A stretch of 64,000 bases of DNA from Haladaptatus sp. QDMS2. Lineage in GTDB: Archaea > Halobacteriota > Halobacteria > Halobacteriales > Halococcaceae. Of this stretch, positions 31,740-39,689 are shown one piece after another. The notes below the pieces were generated by a model. The model was not told the DNA's origin and searched no databases. It saw only the letters and a program-made list of their open reading frames with translations. Location: contig NZ_CP119791.1 of assembly GCF_029338295.1 (NCBI RefSeq), positions 310,001 to 374,000 on the forward strand. The letters are read 5' to 3'. The translations under genes and the position numbers were made by a program. Numbering within the stretch: position 1 is the stretch's first letter; each line of letters starts with the position of its first letter.

Positions 31740-34045
31740 GCGGCTTTCTCTCGGTTTTCGGCTCCAAGGTCTTCATCCTGATATTGGGCCTTGTTACCAC
31801 GCCTATCCTCTACCGGCTGATGGGACCCGCCGAGTACGGTGAGTACGCGTTCGTGCTCTCGATTTTCATGATGTTCATGATCTTCGTGAGCTCGGGCGTG
31901 GCTGACGGGGTCCGCAAGTACATCCCCGAGGAACGCCCTATCCAAAACTGGAGTGGCCACGTCATCGGCTTCTACTTCCGAATGGGGCTCATCCTCGCGC
32001 TCGGTGGCGGCGGCCTCCTCGTCCTGTTCGCCGAGAGCGGCCTCGTCGGCCGCTTCTTTGGTGACGACCTCGTTCCGTACTTCTACGTCCTCGCGCTCCT
32101 CGTGTTCGTCGCGCAGTTCCGGACGTTCGTTCGCCGGACGCTCATGGGATTCGGCCTCGAGAAGTACTCAGAACCGCTCAAAATCCTCTACGAAGTCTCG
32201 TTCGTCGCCATCGCTATTCCGGCTGTCTACTACGGCTATGGTGTGATGGGCGCACTCGGTGGGCAGGTGCTCGCGAGTGCGATAGTGATGTTCATCGGGT
32301 TCATCGTCGTCCATCGGAAGAGTTCGTTGGTGTACGCCGTTCGGCGCGCGCCGGAGGGCTTCCCGTGGCGGGAACTGGTCGCGTTCAACTCGCTGTCTAT
32401 CGTGCTCATCTTCTGTCTGATGTCTCTCTACCACATCGACATTCTCCTGCTCGGTGCACTGACAACCAGTACAGACGTGGGCCACTACAAGGCGGCGCTC
32501 AAGCTCGCCGAGTTCCTGTGGTTCGTCCCAACCTCGATACAGATGGTGTTCGTACACTCGACCTCGAAACTGTGGTCGCAAGGCCGGACTGGACAGATTT
32601 CCGAACTCGCGGCTCGCGCGACGCGTTACACACTGCTCCTGACCGCCGTCATGGCGCTCGGGCTGTACTCCATCGCGCACATCGCGGTTCCGGTGTACTT
32701 CGGTTCCGAGGCGACACCAGCGGTCGAACCGCTGTTGCTCCTCCTGCCCGGGGCACTCGGCTTCGCGGTTGCCCGCCCCATCCTCGCCATCGGCCAGGGG
32801 AAAGGCGACCTGAAACTCCCGATTCTCGCCACGGCGTCGGCGGCGGGTATCAACCTCGTCCTGAACCTCATCCTCATCCCCCGGTTCGGCATGCACGGAG
32901 CGGCCATCGCGACGAGCACCGGGTACGCGTCGATGTTCGTGTTCCACATCTGGTCTGCCCGAAAAATCGGATTCAATCCACTCTCTGACGCCCGCCTCGG
33001 CCGGGTCGCACTCACGACGGTTCTCGCTGGCATACCAATCCTCGCGTTGCCGGGGTACATCCCACAGAACCTCGTCCCGTTCGTCTCCGGCGACATCGTG
33101 ACGCTCATCGTCGTTCCGCCGGTGGGACTCGCCATCTTCCTCACGTTCGCGTTCGTCACCGGCGCACTCGGCATCGGCGAGGTACTCGACATTCTCTCGT
33201 CTGCGCTTCCCGGTGGCCTCGCCACACCGGTCGTGAGCCTGCAAGAACGCTATGCGAACCGCGGTCGGTTGTTCGCTGACGACTCCATCCAGTACGTCCT
33301 CGTGTTCCTCGGGATGGTGCTGTTCATCTCCGGTATCGCCTTCGCAGTCATGGGACCGGACCTCAGCCCGACCGATGGCCCAGAGGTGAGCGTTCCCGGA
33401 CTGAACCAGACCAACGAGAGTACGATGGCAACCTCCCAGACCCCGACGACTGGCGGCGATACGACCGCCGGCCAGCAGACCGGAACGTCCGACCAGGCGA
33501 CCACGACGGCAGGTGATGGAACCACGACCGACGGCGGTGGCGGAACGACAGCGACGACCACGGACACCACCACGACGGACGACGGCACCATCACCGAGGA
33601 GCCAACGGACGAACCAACCGATGAACCGACGGACGAACCGACGGAGGAGCCAACGGACGAACCGACGGAGGAACCAACCGAGGAGCCAACGACGACGACG
33701 ACCGAAGAACCGACGGCTACCACCACGACCGCGACGCCGACCGAGACGCAGACGCAGACGTCGACCACTTCGACGGCGATTATCACGTCAGCTACGGAGA
33801 CTACGACCGAATCCACCTTGACGTCGACCACGAGCACCACCGAATCCACGTCGACCTCAACCACCCAGTCCACGTCAGAATCCACCACCGAAAGTGGTGG
33901 CTCGACGACGACAGCCGCCGCGTTCTCCGTTCCTGTGGGTATCGGCCTCACCACGTTAGGATTGGGAGTGCGTCGCATGCGCCGCGAGGACGAGGCGGCT
34001 TACGGCCCCGATAATAAAGGTCGAGAGGAGTCTGGTGACAACTGA
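31721..34045 (+). CDS. Polysaccharide flippase fused to a mucin-like Thr-rich domain
   Basis: A 774-aa protein. Residues ~1-480 form a Wzx/MATE-like flippase with about 12-14 helices (SVFGSKVFILILGLVTTPILYRLMGPAEYGEYAF). A further helix near 525-545 follows. About 150 residues rich in Thr/Ser come next, with eight (T[DE]EP) units coded by 33593-33688. A C-terminal hydrophobic segment (AAAFSVPVGIGLTTLGLGV) is followed by basic RRMRRE. The Thr-rich part should be outside the cell and O-glycosylated. The GTG start is supported by AAGGTGAT at 31710-31717. The fusion is unusual for flippases, which normally end at ~480 aa. Confidence 0.85.
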   Translation: MQRSILSGFLSVFGSKVFILILGLVTTPILYRLMGPAEYGEYAFVLSIFMMFMIFVSSGVADGVRKYIPEERPIQNWSGHVIGFYFRMGLILALGGGGLLVLFAESGLVGRFFGDDLVPYFYVLALLVFVAQFRTFVRRTLMGFGLEKYSEPLKILYEVSFVAIAIPAVYYGYGVMGALGGQVLASAIVMFIGFIVVHRKSSLVYAVRRAPEGFPWRELVAFNSLSIVLIFCLMSLYHIDILLLGALTTSTDVGHYKAALKLAEFLWFVPTSIQMVFVHSTSKLWSQGRTGQISELAARATRYTLLLTAVMALGLYSIAHIAVPVYFGSEATPAVEPLLLLLPGALGFAVARPILAIGQGKGDLKLPILATASAAGINLVLNLILIPRFGMHGAAIATSTGYASMFVFHIWSARKIGFNPLSDARLGRVALTTVLAGIPILALPGYIPQNLVPFVSGDIVTLIVVPPVGLAIFLTFAFVTGALGIGEVLDILSSALPGGLATPVVSLQERYANRGRLFADDSIQYVLVFLGMVLFISGIAFAVMGPDLSPTDGPEVSVPGLNQTNESTMATSQTPTTGGDTTAGQQTGTSDQATTTAGDGTTTDGGGGTTATTTDTTTTDDGTITEEPTDEPTDEPTDEPTEEPTDEPTEEPTEEPTTTTTEEPTATTTTATPTETQTQTSTTSTAIITSATETTTESTLTSTTSTTESTSTSTTQSTSESTTESGGSTTTAAAFSVPVGIGLTTLGLGVRRMRREDEAAYGPDNKGREESGDN
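33593..33688 (+). repeat. In-frame 12-bp tandem repeat (8 units, T-D/E-E-P)
   Basis: Eight tandem 12-base units encode TEEP or TDEP in the flippase's extracellular tail. Units differ mostly at third codon positions, so selection keeps the peptide while the DNA drifts. Copy number could vary by slippage without a frameshift. Confidence 0.8.
34005..34021 (+). promoter_or_regulatory. Promoter-like GATAATAA element before the DUF1616 gene
   Basis: GCCCCGATAATAAAGGT, inside the 3' end of the flippase gene. It matches 35692-35708 at 16 of 17 positions. It sits ~30 bp before the ATG at 34045, the right spacing for a TATA box of a leaderless transcript, although it is also coding sequence. Confidence 0.4.
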
Positions 34046-35109
34046 TGAGTGAGACGAGAACGCCGTTTCCGTTCGACCTGTTGCTGGTCGTGGGGCTCAC
34101 GCTCCTCGCCGACGCCGCCATCCTCGTCGTCGGTGTGACCGGCACGCTCCGCATCCTCGTGGGCCTGCCGCTCATTTTGGTGCTCCCCGGCTACGCCATG
34201 GTCGCGGCCCTATATCCGGGTCGCGTCCCCGAGGAAGGATCACAGGAATTCGACAACCCCTCGAAGGGGCTCCGGAAACTGCCCGGAAACTACGGGATGA
34301 GCCCGATAGAACGCATCGGCCTTTCGGTTGTAGCGAGCGTCGCCCTCGTTCCGTTTGTCGTCTTCGTGCTCAACTTCGCGTGGACCATCGCCGCAACGCC
34401 GATTCTGCTCGGCGTGAGCGTACTGACGCTCCTCCTCGCGTTCATCGCGCTGGCCCATCGCCTCATGCTGCCCGCAGAACGGCAGTACCGTCCCTCCCTC
34501 GGAATGCGTGCCGACGCGCCGAGCCACACCGGCTCCCACCGCGACAGTCGGTCGAAACTCCCGACCATCCTGCTGGCGGTCAGCCTGATTCTGGTCGCCG
34601 CGAGTGCGGGCTACGCCGCGACGGTTCCCCCGCAATCTGAAGAGTTCTCCGCGCTCTACTACGCGTCCGTGCCGACGGGACAATCAGAGGAAGCACCCGG
34701 ACCGTTCGCCGCCGGCCAGGCGGCGGAGGTGCCAATCGGCATCAACAACGAGGAGGGCGAAGAGGTGACCTACACCGTGGTCGGCGAACTCCAACGGGTC
34801 GAGCAGGCCGACAATGGTGAGTTGCAGGTCGTAGAGGAGGAGGAACTCGTCCGCCAAGAGATAACCGTGGGAGACGGCCAGAACGCCACGCAGAATCTCA
34901 CGGTAGAGCCGTCACTGACCGGCGGCAACCTCCGCATGGCGTTCTACCTCTACAAGGGCGACGTGCCACAGAACCCGAGCGAGGATAACGCCTACCGCAG
35001 CATCCACCGCTGGGTGACCGTAAACGGCGGCGGCGCGGACCTCGAACCGCCCGCTTCGCCGGGGTCACAACAGCTATCAGCGCAGCCCAGTTACGCTCGC
35101 CCAAGCTAA
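34045..35109 (+). CDS. DUF1616 domain membrane protein
   Basis: A 354-aa protein with four N-terminal membrane helices (residues ~10-150), another near 178-195, and a C-terminal extracellular domain (EVPIGINNEEGEEVTYTVVGEL). This is the DUF1616 layout seen in archaeal glycosylation/polysaccharide clusters. Function unknown. The start overlaps the flippase stop (TGATG). Confidence 0.8.
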   Translation: MSETRTPFPFDLLLVVGLTLLADAAILVVGVTGTLRILVGLPLILVLPGYAMVAALYPGRVPEEGSQEFDNPSKGLRKLPGNYGMSPIERIGLSVVASVALVPFVVFVLNFAWTIAATPILLGVSVLTLLLAFIALAHRLMLPAERQYRPSLGMRADAPSHTGSHRDSRSKLPTILLAVSLILVAASAGYAATVPPQSEEFSALYYASVPTGQSEEAPGPFAAGQAAEVPIGINNEEGEEVTYTVVGELQRVEQADNGELQVVEEEELVRQEITVGDGQNATQNLTVEPSLTGGNLRMAFYLYKGDVPQNPSEDNAYRSIHRWVTVNGGGADLEPPASPGSQQLSAQPSYARPS

Positions 35110-35684
35110 TGTGGCCGTGGGAACACCTCGCCTTCGCGTACCTTCTGTACTCGCTTTTCGCGCACACCGTCTACCGTCGCTCACCTGACGGTGCAGCGGC
35201 GTTCCTCGTCGTGCTCGGCTCACAGGCCCCTGACCTCGTGGACAAGCCCCTAAGCTGGACGTTCGGGCTGACGCCGACGGGCCACGGCTTCATGCACTCG
35301 ATTCTCATCATGGGGCCGTTGCTCGCCGGAGCGCTGGTGCTCACGAGCGGGCGGACACGCAGGCTGGTCGCCGCCTACACCATCGCACACTTCTCGCACC
35401 TCGTAGGTGACCTCATCTACGAGCCACTGCTGCTCAATGAACCATTAATTCTCGGGCGGGTGCTCTGGCCGGTGGTGTCGCTTCCAGCCTACGGCACCGA
35501 CCAGGGTGGCCTCGTCGGTCGCGCAGCGGTGTACTTCGTCCGCTGGATCGGTCACATCGCCTCGCAGGGACTCACGCCGCTGGTCATCTTCGAGTTCGCG
35601 CTGGTGTTCGGCGTCATCGCCCTTTGGCTGTACGACGGGGCACCGGTGCTCTCTGACCTGATTCGCTACGCTCGCGCTGAGTGA
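35109..35684 (+). CDS. Membrane-bound metal-dependent hydrolase family protein (DUF457/YdjM-like)
   Basis: A 191-aa membrane protein. Conserved polar residues sit at helix ends: WEHLAFAYL, GSQAPDLVDKP, GHGFMHS and HFSHLVGDLIYEP, the pattern of YdjM/DUF457 proteins, predicted metal-dependent hydrolases. Substrate unknown; related proteins appear near polysaccharide genes. The ATG overlaps the DUF1616 stop (TAATG). Confidence 0.75.
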   Translation: MWPWEHLAFAYLLYSLFAHTVYRRSPDGAAAFLVVLGSQAPDLVDKPLSWTFGLTPTGHGFMHSILIMGPLLAGALVLTSGRTRRLVAAYTIAHFSHLVGDLIYEPLLLNEPLILGRVLWPVVSLPAYGTDQGGLVGRAAVYFVRWIGHIASQGLTPLVIFEFALVFGVIALWLYDGAPVLSDLIRYARAE

Positions 35685-35691
35685 CCTTAAT

Positions 35692-35708
35692 GCCCCGATA
35701 ATAACGGT
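35692..35708 (+). promoter_or_regulatory. Promoter-like GATAATAA element before the GT2 gene
   Basis: GCCCCGATAATAACGGT, 16 of 17 identical to 34005-34021. It is ~30 bp before the GT2 start at 35735 and lies in intergenic DNA, so here identity with a TATA element is clearer. Confidence 0.45.
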
Positions 35709-35734
35709 GGCAGAGCGTCTGCCTTCGAACACTG

Positions 35735-36733
35735 ATGCCCACCGTAAGCGTCGTCATTCCAACTTACAACCGCAGCGAAGAGGTCACACACGCCATCGAC
35801 AGCGTCCTCGCGCAGACCTACGACGACTTCGAGTTGCTCGTCGTCGACGATGGCTCGACGGACGACACGGAGGAAGTCGTCACGAGTTACGACGACGACC
35901 GCGTGAAGTTCATCGAACACGAGGAAAACCAGGGTGCACCTGCCGCCCGAAACACTGGTATCGAGCACGCAGAAGGCGAGTACGTCGCCTTCCTCGACTC
36001 CGACGACGAGTGGCTTCCCCTGAAACTCGAACGACAGGTGGACTACCTGCGCTCGAAAGGTGACGACTGGGTCGCCGTCTACTGCGACGTGGACATGAAG
36101 ACGAAGGGCAAGAGCGGCCCGTTCCGCTCGATTGCCGCTGCGATTCTCTCGAAATCCGACCCCGACACGCCGAGCGAAGGCGGCGACGAACTCGTCGAAG
36201 AAGTGCTCGCAGACCGCTTACACACGAGCGCCGGCTCGACCCTCATGGTTCGCACCGACGTCGCCCGCGAAATCGAGGGCTTCGACACGACCTTCCGCCG
36301 GTTCCAGGACCCCGAGTTCCTGATGCGCGTCCTCCGGAAGGGGAAACTCGCCCACGTCGCAGAACCGCTCGTCGTGCGTCACGAATCTGGCGACCCGCCC
36401 GCCGACGTGGTGCGCGAAGCAGACGAGAAGTACTTAGAGAAGTTCTCCGACGTCGTCGACGACCTCGAATCGAAGGGCCACGACGTGCGCGGCAGCCACA
36501 ACCTCGTCCTCGCAAAACTCTACCTCGACGAGGGTAACATCACGACCGGTATTCAGTATCTCGTCCGGTCGAACGCCCGCCCTCGCCACTACCCTGGCGT
36601 CCTCTGGTCTGCACAGAACGGCGTCCGCGAGAACGGACAGGGCAAGGCCATCCTCGCCGCGGGTGTCGGCTTAGTCGCGTTCCTCGCCATCCTGTTCGTC
36701 GTCCTTGGGAGCAGTTCCGAAACCGAAAACTGA
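35735..36733 (+). CDS. Family-2 glycosyltransferase with C-terminal membrane helix
   Basis: A 332-aa GT2. The GT-A domain starts VSVVIPTYNRSEE, has VVDDGSTDDT and the metal-binding DSDDEW (the DxD-like motif), and then acidic helices. A C-terminal transmembrane helix (AILAAGVGLVAFLAILFVVLG) anchors it. It would add a sugar to a lipid-linked glycan at the cytoplasmic face. Confidence 0.9.
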   Translation: MPTVSVVIPTYNRSEEVTHAIDSVLAQTYDDFELLVVDDGSTDDTEEVVTSYDDDRVKFIEHEENQGAPAARNTGIEHAEGEYVAFLDSDDEWLPLKLERQVDYLRSKGDDWVAVYCDVDMKTKGKSGPFRSIAAAILSKSDPDTPSEGGDELVEEVLADRLHTSAGSTLMVRTDVAREIEGFDTTFRRFQDPEFLMRVLRKGKLAHVAEPLVVRHESGDPPADVVREADEKYLEKFSDVVDDLESKGHDVRGSHNLVLAKLYLDEGNITTGIQYLVRSNARPRHYPGVLWSAQNGVRENGQGKAILAAGVGLVAFLAILFVVLGSSSETEN

Positions 36734-36739
36734 CCGACG

Positions 36740-37381
36740 CTATCCGAACACGCCGACGAGGGCTGCGAGGCCGTCCAGCCCTCGTACTTCGACGGGCAAT
36801 TCTGCACCGCCGTCCACGAAAATAGGCATGAATCCGGCCTCGACAGCGGGACGCATGTCGGCATCCTTGTCGTCGCCGACCATGACGTACGCCTCGGCCG
36901 GGATCCGGTCTCGCGCCGTCTCGAACATCGACGGGTCCGGTTTGTGGGCACCCACGTCGTAGGAACAGACGACGGCATCCAGATACTCGTCGAGTCCGTG
37001 ACGGGCGAGTTTTCGTTTCTGGACGTGAGTGACGCCGTTGGTCAACACGCCGAGTCTGTGGGTTTCTGAAAGTGCGTCGAGAATGTCCGTCGCGGCCCGT
37101 GCCGGTTTCGTCGCCTCGATTTCACAGTCCAGCCACGCCGCGGCGAGCGTCTCGGGCGACTCGTTCAGATTTGCGTGTTCGATGACGGCGGCCATCCCCG
37201 CCTCGTAGGGGTTCGGGTCGAAGTTCTCGAAGGCGTCGAAGAATGCCTGACTGCGAATTTCGTGCCATTCAGGTTCACAGCGCCCGACGGTGCGCTCGAA
37301 TGCGTCGGTCACGATGCGCTGGTAATCGCCGTCGAACTGCAACAGCGTCCCATCCAAATCGAAGTACAGCGCTTTTTCCAT
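36740..37381 (-). CDS. HAD-superfamily hydrolase
   Basis: A 213-aa HAD phosphatase. Motif I FDLDGTLL (nucleophile Asp near residue 8), motif II LTNG, motif III Lys in AHKPDP and motif IV GDDKDADM. Cap is helical (C1). Substrate unknown. It converges on the GT2 gene and is divergent from the lipoprotein at 37463. Confidence 0.9.
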   Translation of the reverse strand: MEKALYFDLDGTLLQFDGDYQRIVTDAFERTVGRCEPEWHEIRSQAFFDAFENFDPNPYEAGMAAVIEHANLNESPETLAAAWLDCEIEATKPARAATDILDALSETHRLGVLTNGVTHVQKRKLARHGLDEYLDAVVCSYDVGAHKPDPSMFETARDRIPAEAYVMVGDDKDADMRPAVEAGFMPIFVDGGAELPVEVRGLDGLAALVGVFG

Positions 37382-37462
37382 ACCGGCGAATCTCGGGGCA
37401 GGCGGGAAAGAGTTGGGGACGACAGAAAACTTATACGAGCGTATTGTTGATTCGACAACCAG

Positions 37463-38512
37463 ATGCCCGCTCCTCCCACGCGTCGCCGCCTTCTCTCTGC
37501 GTGTGTTGGCGCACTCTCCGCGGCGCTCGGTGGGTGTGCCGGCGCATTCCAGGAGTCAGACTCGACGCCCGAGACGAGCACGCCGACGCCGGTTCCCGTC
37601 CCAACCGACGAACTCACGGAGACGCCGGAACCGACTACGGAGACGCCAGAGCCCACGAACGAATTCTACCGGTCCATCAAAATCAGGCTGCACGAGATTA
37701 CCGACGAACAGCTCGGCATGATGGCGACGACGCGCCTCACGACGGTCGGCCCCGAAACGACGGCCCTGCTTTCGCGCATCATCGACAACGGGCCGTTCAC
37801 GGAAACCACCCTTCGTGGTCCGCTCGTGAGAAAACGCGTGTTTGTCTCGCGGGACGAAACTGGCTACATGGTGACCGCAACCGAACAGGCGCGGACGCAG
37901 GTGACAGGCTACTCGTTCACGCTCGATTCGGTGACCACCTGCGGACGCGATGACCAGTGGGACGACTGGCCGGGCAAAGCGGATGCGGTGGCGTTCGAGA
38001 ACCTCCCCGAGGTTGACCAGCAACTATTCACGCGCCTCGGTCGGGGGCGATTGGAGGAACAGTCCTGTTTGAGTTCGGGGTTCGTCCACGTCTTCGACTC
38101 GGCGGCCGAGGCCGACCAGTCCCAGTTCACGGGGGCTGAACGAACCACCGTCGAGTACGACGGCGAGTATTACTGGGTCGATTTTCGCGGAACGCGACCC
38201 ATCGACGAGGTGTCGTACCGTTACGCAGCGGAGGAACTTCCCGCGTACTCGTCGGCCGCACTGGGCCATGCCGTCGAACCCTACGTGGTCTCCTACGTAG
38301 ACCCCGACGCGCTCCCAGAGCCAGAGCGCGAGATATACACTGACCTCATTGCGAACAATCACTACGAAGCGACGAATCCCATCCCGGATGCCGTGGGGGA
38401 GTTGCGCTCTCGTTTGACCGCCAAGGGCAGGTGGGGCACCCCGCCGTATGCCTTCTTCTCGCCGGACGAGGAGACGTTCTATAGTGTTCACCTGACCGAG
38501 ACGGTCTCGTGA
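37463..38512 (+). CDS. Lipoprotein of unknown function, paralogue 1
   Basis: A 349-aa protein: TRRRLLSACVG Tat-like signal and lipobox LGGC, then a Thr/Pro/Glu linker (~30-70). The soluble domain shares blocks with the next lipoprotein: TGYSFTLDSVTTC, a DQQ-containing stretch, ADQSQF and a C-terminal RLTAKGRWG. A TATA-like AAAACTTATAC (37426-37436) lies ~31 bp before the ATG. No known fold recognised. Confidence 0.82.
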   Translation: MPAPPTRRRLLSACVGALSAALGGCAGAFQESDSTPETSTPTPVPVPTDELTETPEPTTETPEPTNEFYRSIKIRLHEITDEQLGMMATTRLTTVGPETTALLSRIIDNGPFTETTLRGPLVRKRVFVSRDETGYMVTATEQARTQVTGYSFTLDSVTTCGRDDQWDDWPGKADAVAFENLPEVDQQLFTRLGRGRLEEQSCLSSGFVHVFDSAAEADQSQFTGAERTTVEYDGEYYWVDFRGTRPIDEVSYRYAAEELPAYSSAALGHAVEPYVVSYVDPDALPEPEREIYTDLIANNHYEATNPIPDAVGELRSRLTAKGRWGTPPYAFFSPDEETFYSVHLTETVS

Positions 38513-38621
38513 TGGCTGTGGCACACTCGCAGGCGGAGCGCACAAAACCCGGCGCTTGTAGGCGATTTAAGACGTTCTGCCTTCACAAAACTTATTCTGA
38601 AGTGTAACCGAATTATCATCC

Positions 38622-39656
38622 TTGAACCCGCGCTCTCGCCGCTCCCTCCTGACTACCTGTGCGCTCGCCCTCTCGGCCGGTCTCGCGGGCTGTTCCAGCC
38701 TCTCTTCAACTACCAACCAAACGCCGTCTGGGACGACGGTCACACCCGCTCCCGTCCCGACTGACGACCCGACTCCCACTGAGACGCCGACGAGCACACC
38801 CACTGCCACTCCGGAATCGCTCTGGCTCCACTTGCGCGCGACGCCAGTAACCGAGACGGAACTCAAGGCCGCCCTGTTCTGGGAGCTCGACGAACTGAAC
38901 GCCGCGAACAGCGACCTCGCCGCGTCGATTCTCGAGGTGGGCACCGTCGAACATTCCGCGAAGGACAGTTCCGTGCTCGGTCCCGTCACGTTCGTCGAGA
39001 ACGATGAGACGTACTACCGAATCGAGCGGACGGACGTTGCTGAGCCTGCACCGCTCGAATTCGCCATCGGATTCACCGTCGTTTCTTGCCCCGAATACGA
39101 GGGCGAATATCCTGGTGTGGAGAACGTCGAACCTGCTCCGCTCTCGTCGCTCTCGGCGGCGGACCAGCGAATCCTCCCCGAGAAATTCTTTTCCTACGAT
39201 TCCGATGGAAGATGCGGGTCGTTCACATTCTGGCACGAGTTCGAATCCCACGAAGCGGCTGACGAGTCGGTGTTCACCGCCTCAGAACCGTTCTACCTCT
39301 CGCATAAAGAAGAGGTTATTCGCGTCTCTTCAGAACCGGCGAAGTACGCGATGAAATATCCGCGATATCGCTACACGGTGGCCGCACAATCTGACTCTCC
39401 CGCGGATTTCGAACTGCCCGACTCCGTCGTCGCGAACGTCGACCTATCGTCACTCTATAGCCCTGAACAAGAACACCTCAAGACGTTGCTCGAAGCCGGG
39501 CACCTCCGCGTCGAAGACGAATCAGAGAACTCGGTCGGGGTGAGCCACCTCATCAACCGTCTGACTCGGGGTGACCAGCAAGGGCCGGAGAAACTGTTCT
39601 ACTTCACAGCCGAGGAGTCGTACTACGAATTCGACTTCTGGTACACGCAGTGGTGA
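38622..39656 (+). CDS. Lipoprotein of unknown function, paralogue 2, TTG start
   Basis: A 344-aa protein, diverged paralogue of the gene at 37463. Signal SRRSLLTTCALALSAGLAGC with lipobox LAGC, then a Thr/Pro linker and a domain with DQRI, ADESVF and RLTRGDQQG in the same order as its partner. The only start that gives the signal peptide is a TTG at 38622, located at the same distance from an AAAACTTATT element as the partner's ATG is from its own. Function unknown. Confidence 0.8.
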   Translation: MNPRSRRSLLTTCALALSAGLAGCSSLSSTTNQTPSGTTVTPAPVPTDDPTPTETPTSTPTATPESLWLHLRATPVTETELKAALFWELDELNAANSDLAASILEVGTVEHSAKDSSVLGPVTFVENDETYYRIERTDVAEPAPLEFAIGFTVVSCPEYEGEYPGVENVEPAPLSSLSAADQRILPEKFFSYDSDGRCGSFTFWHEFESHEAADESVFTASEPFYLSHKEEVIRVSSEPAKYAMKYPRYRYTVAAQSDSPADFELPDSVVANVDLSSLYSPEQEHLKTLLEAGHLRVEDESENSVGVSHLINRLTRGDQQGPEKLFYFTAEESYYEFDFWYTQW

Positions 39657-39689
39657 GAAAAGGCGCGCGAATCGACGACCGAATGACGC

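Noticed and set aside
33250-33978. Minus-strand Val/Ser-repeat frame
   Set aside because: Reverse reading of the Thr-rich flippase tail.
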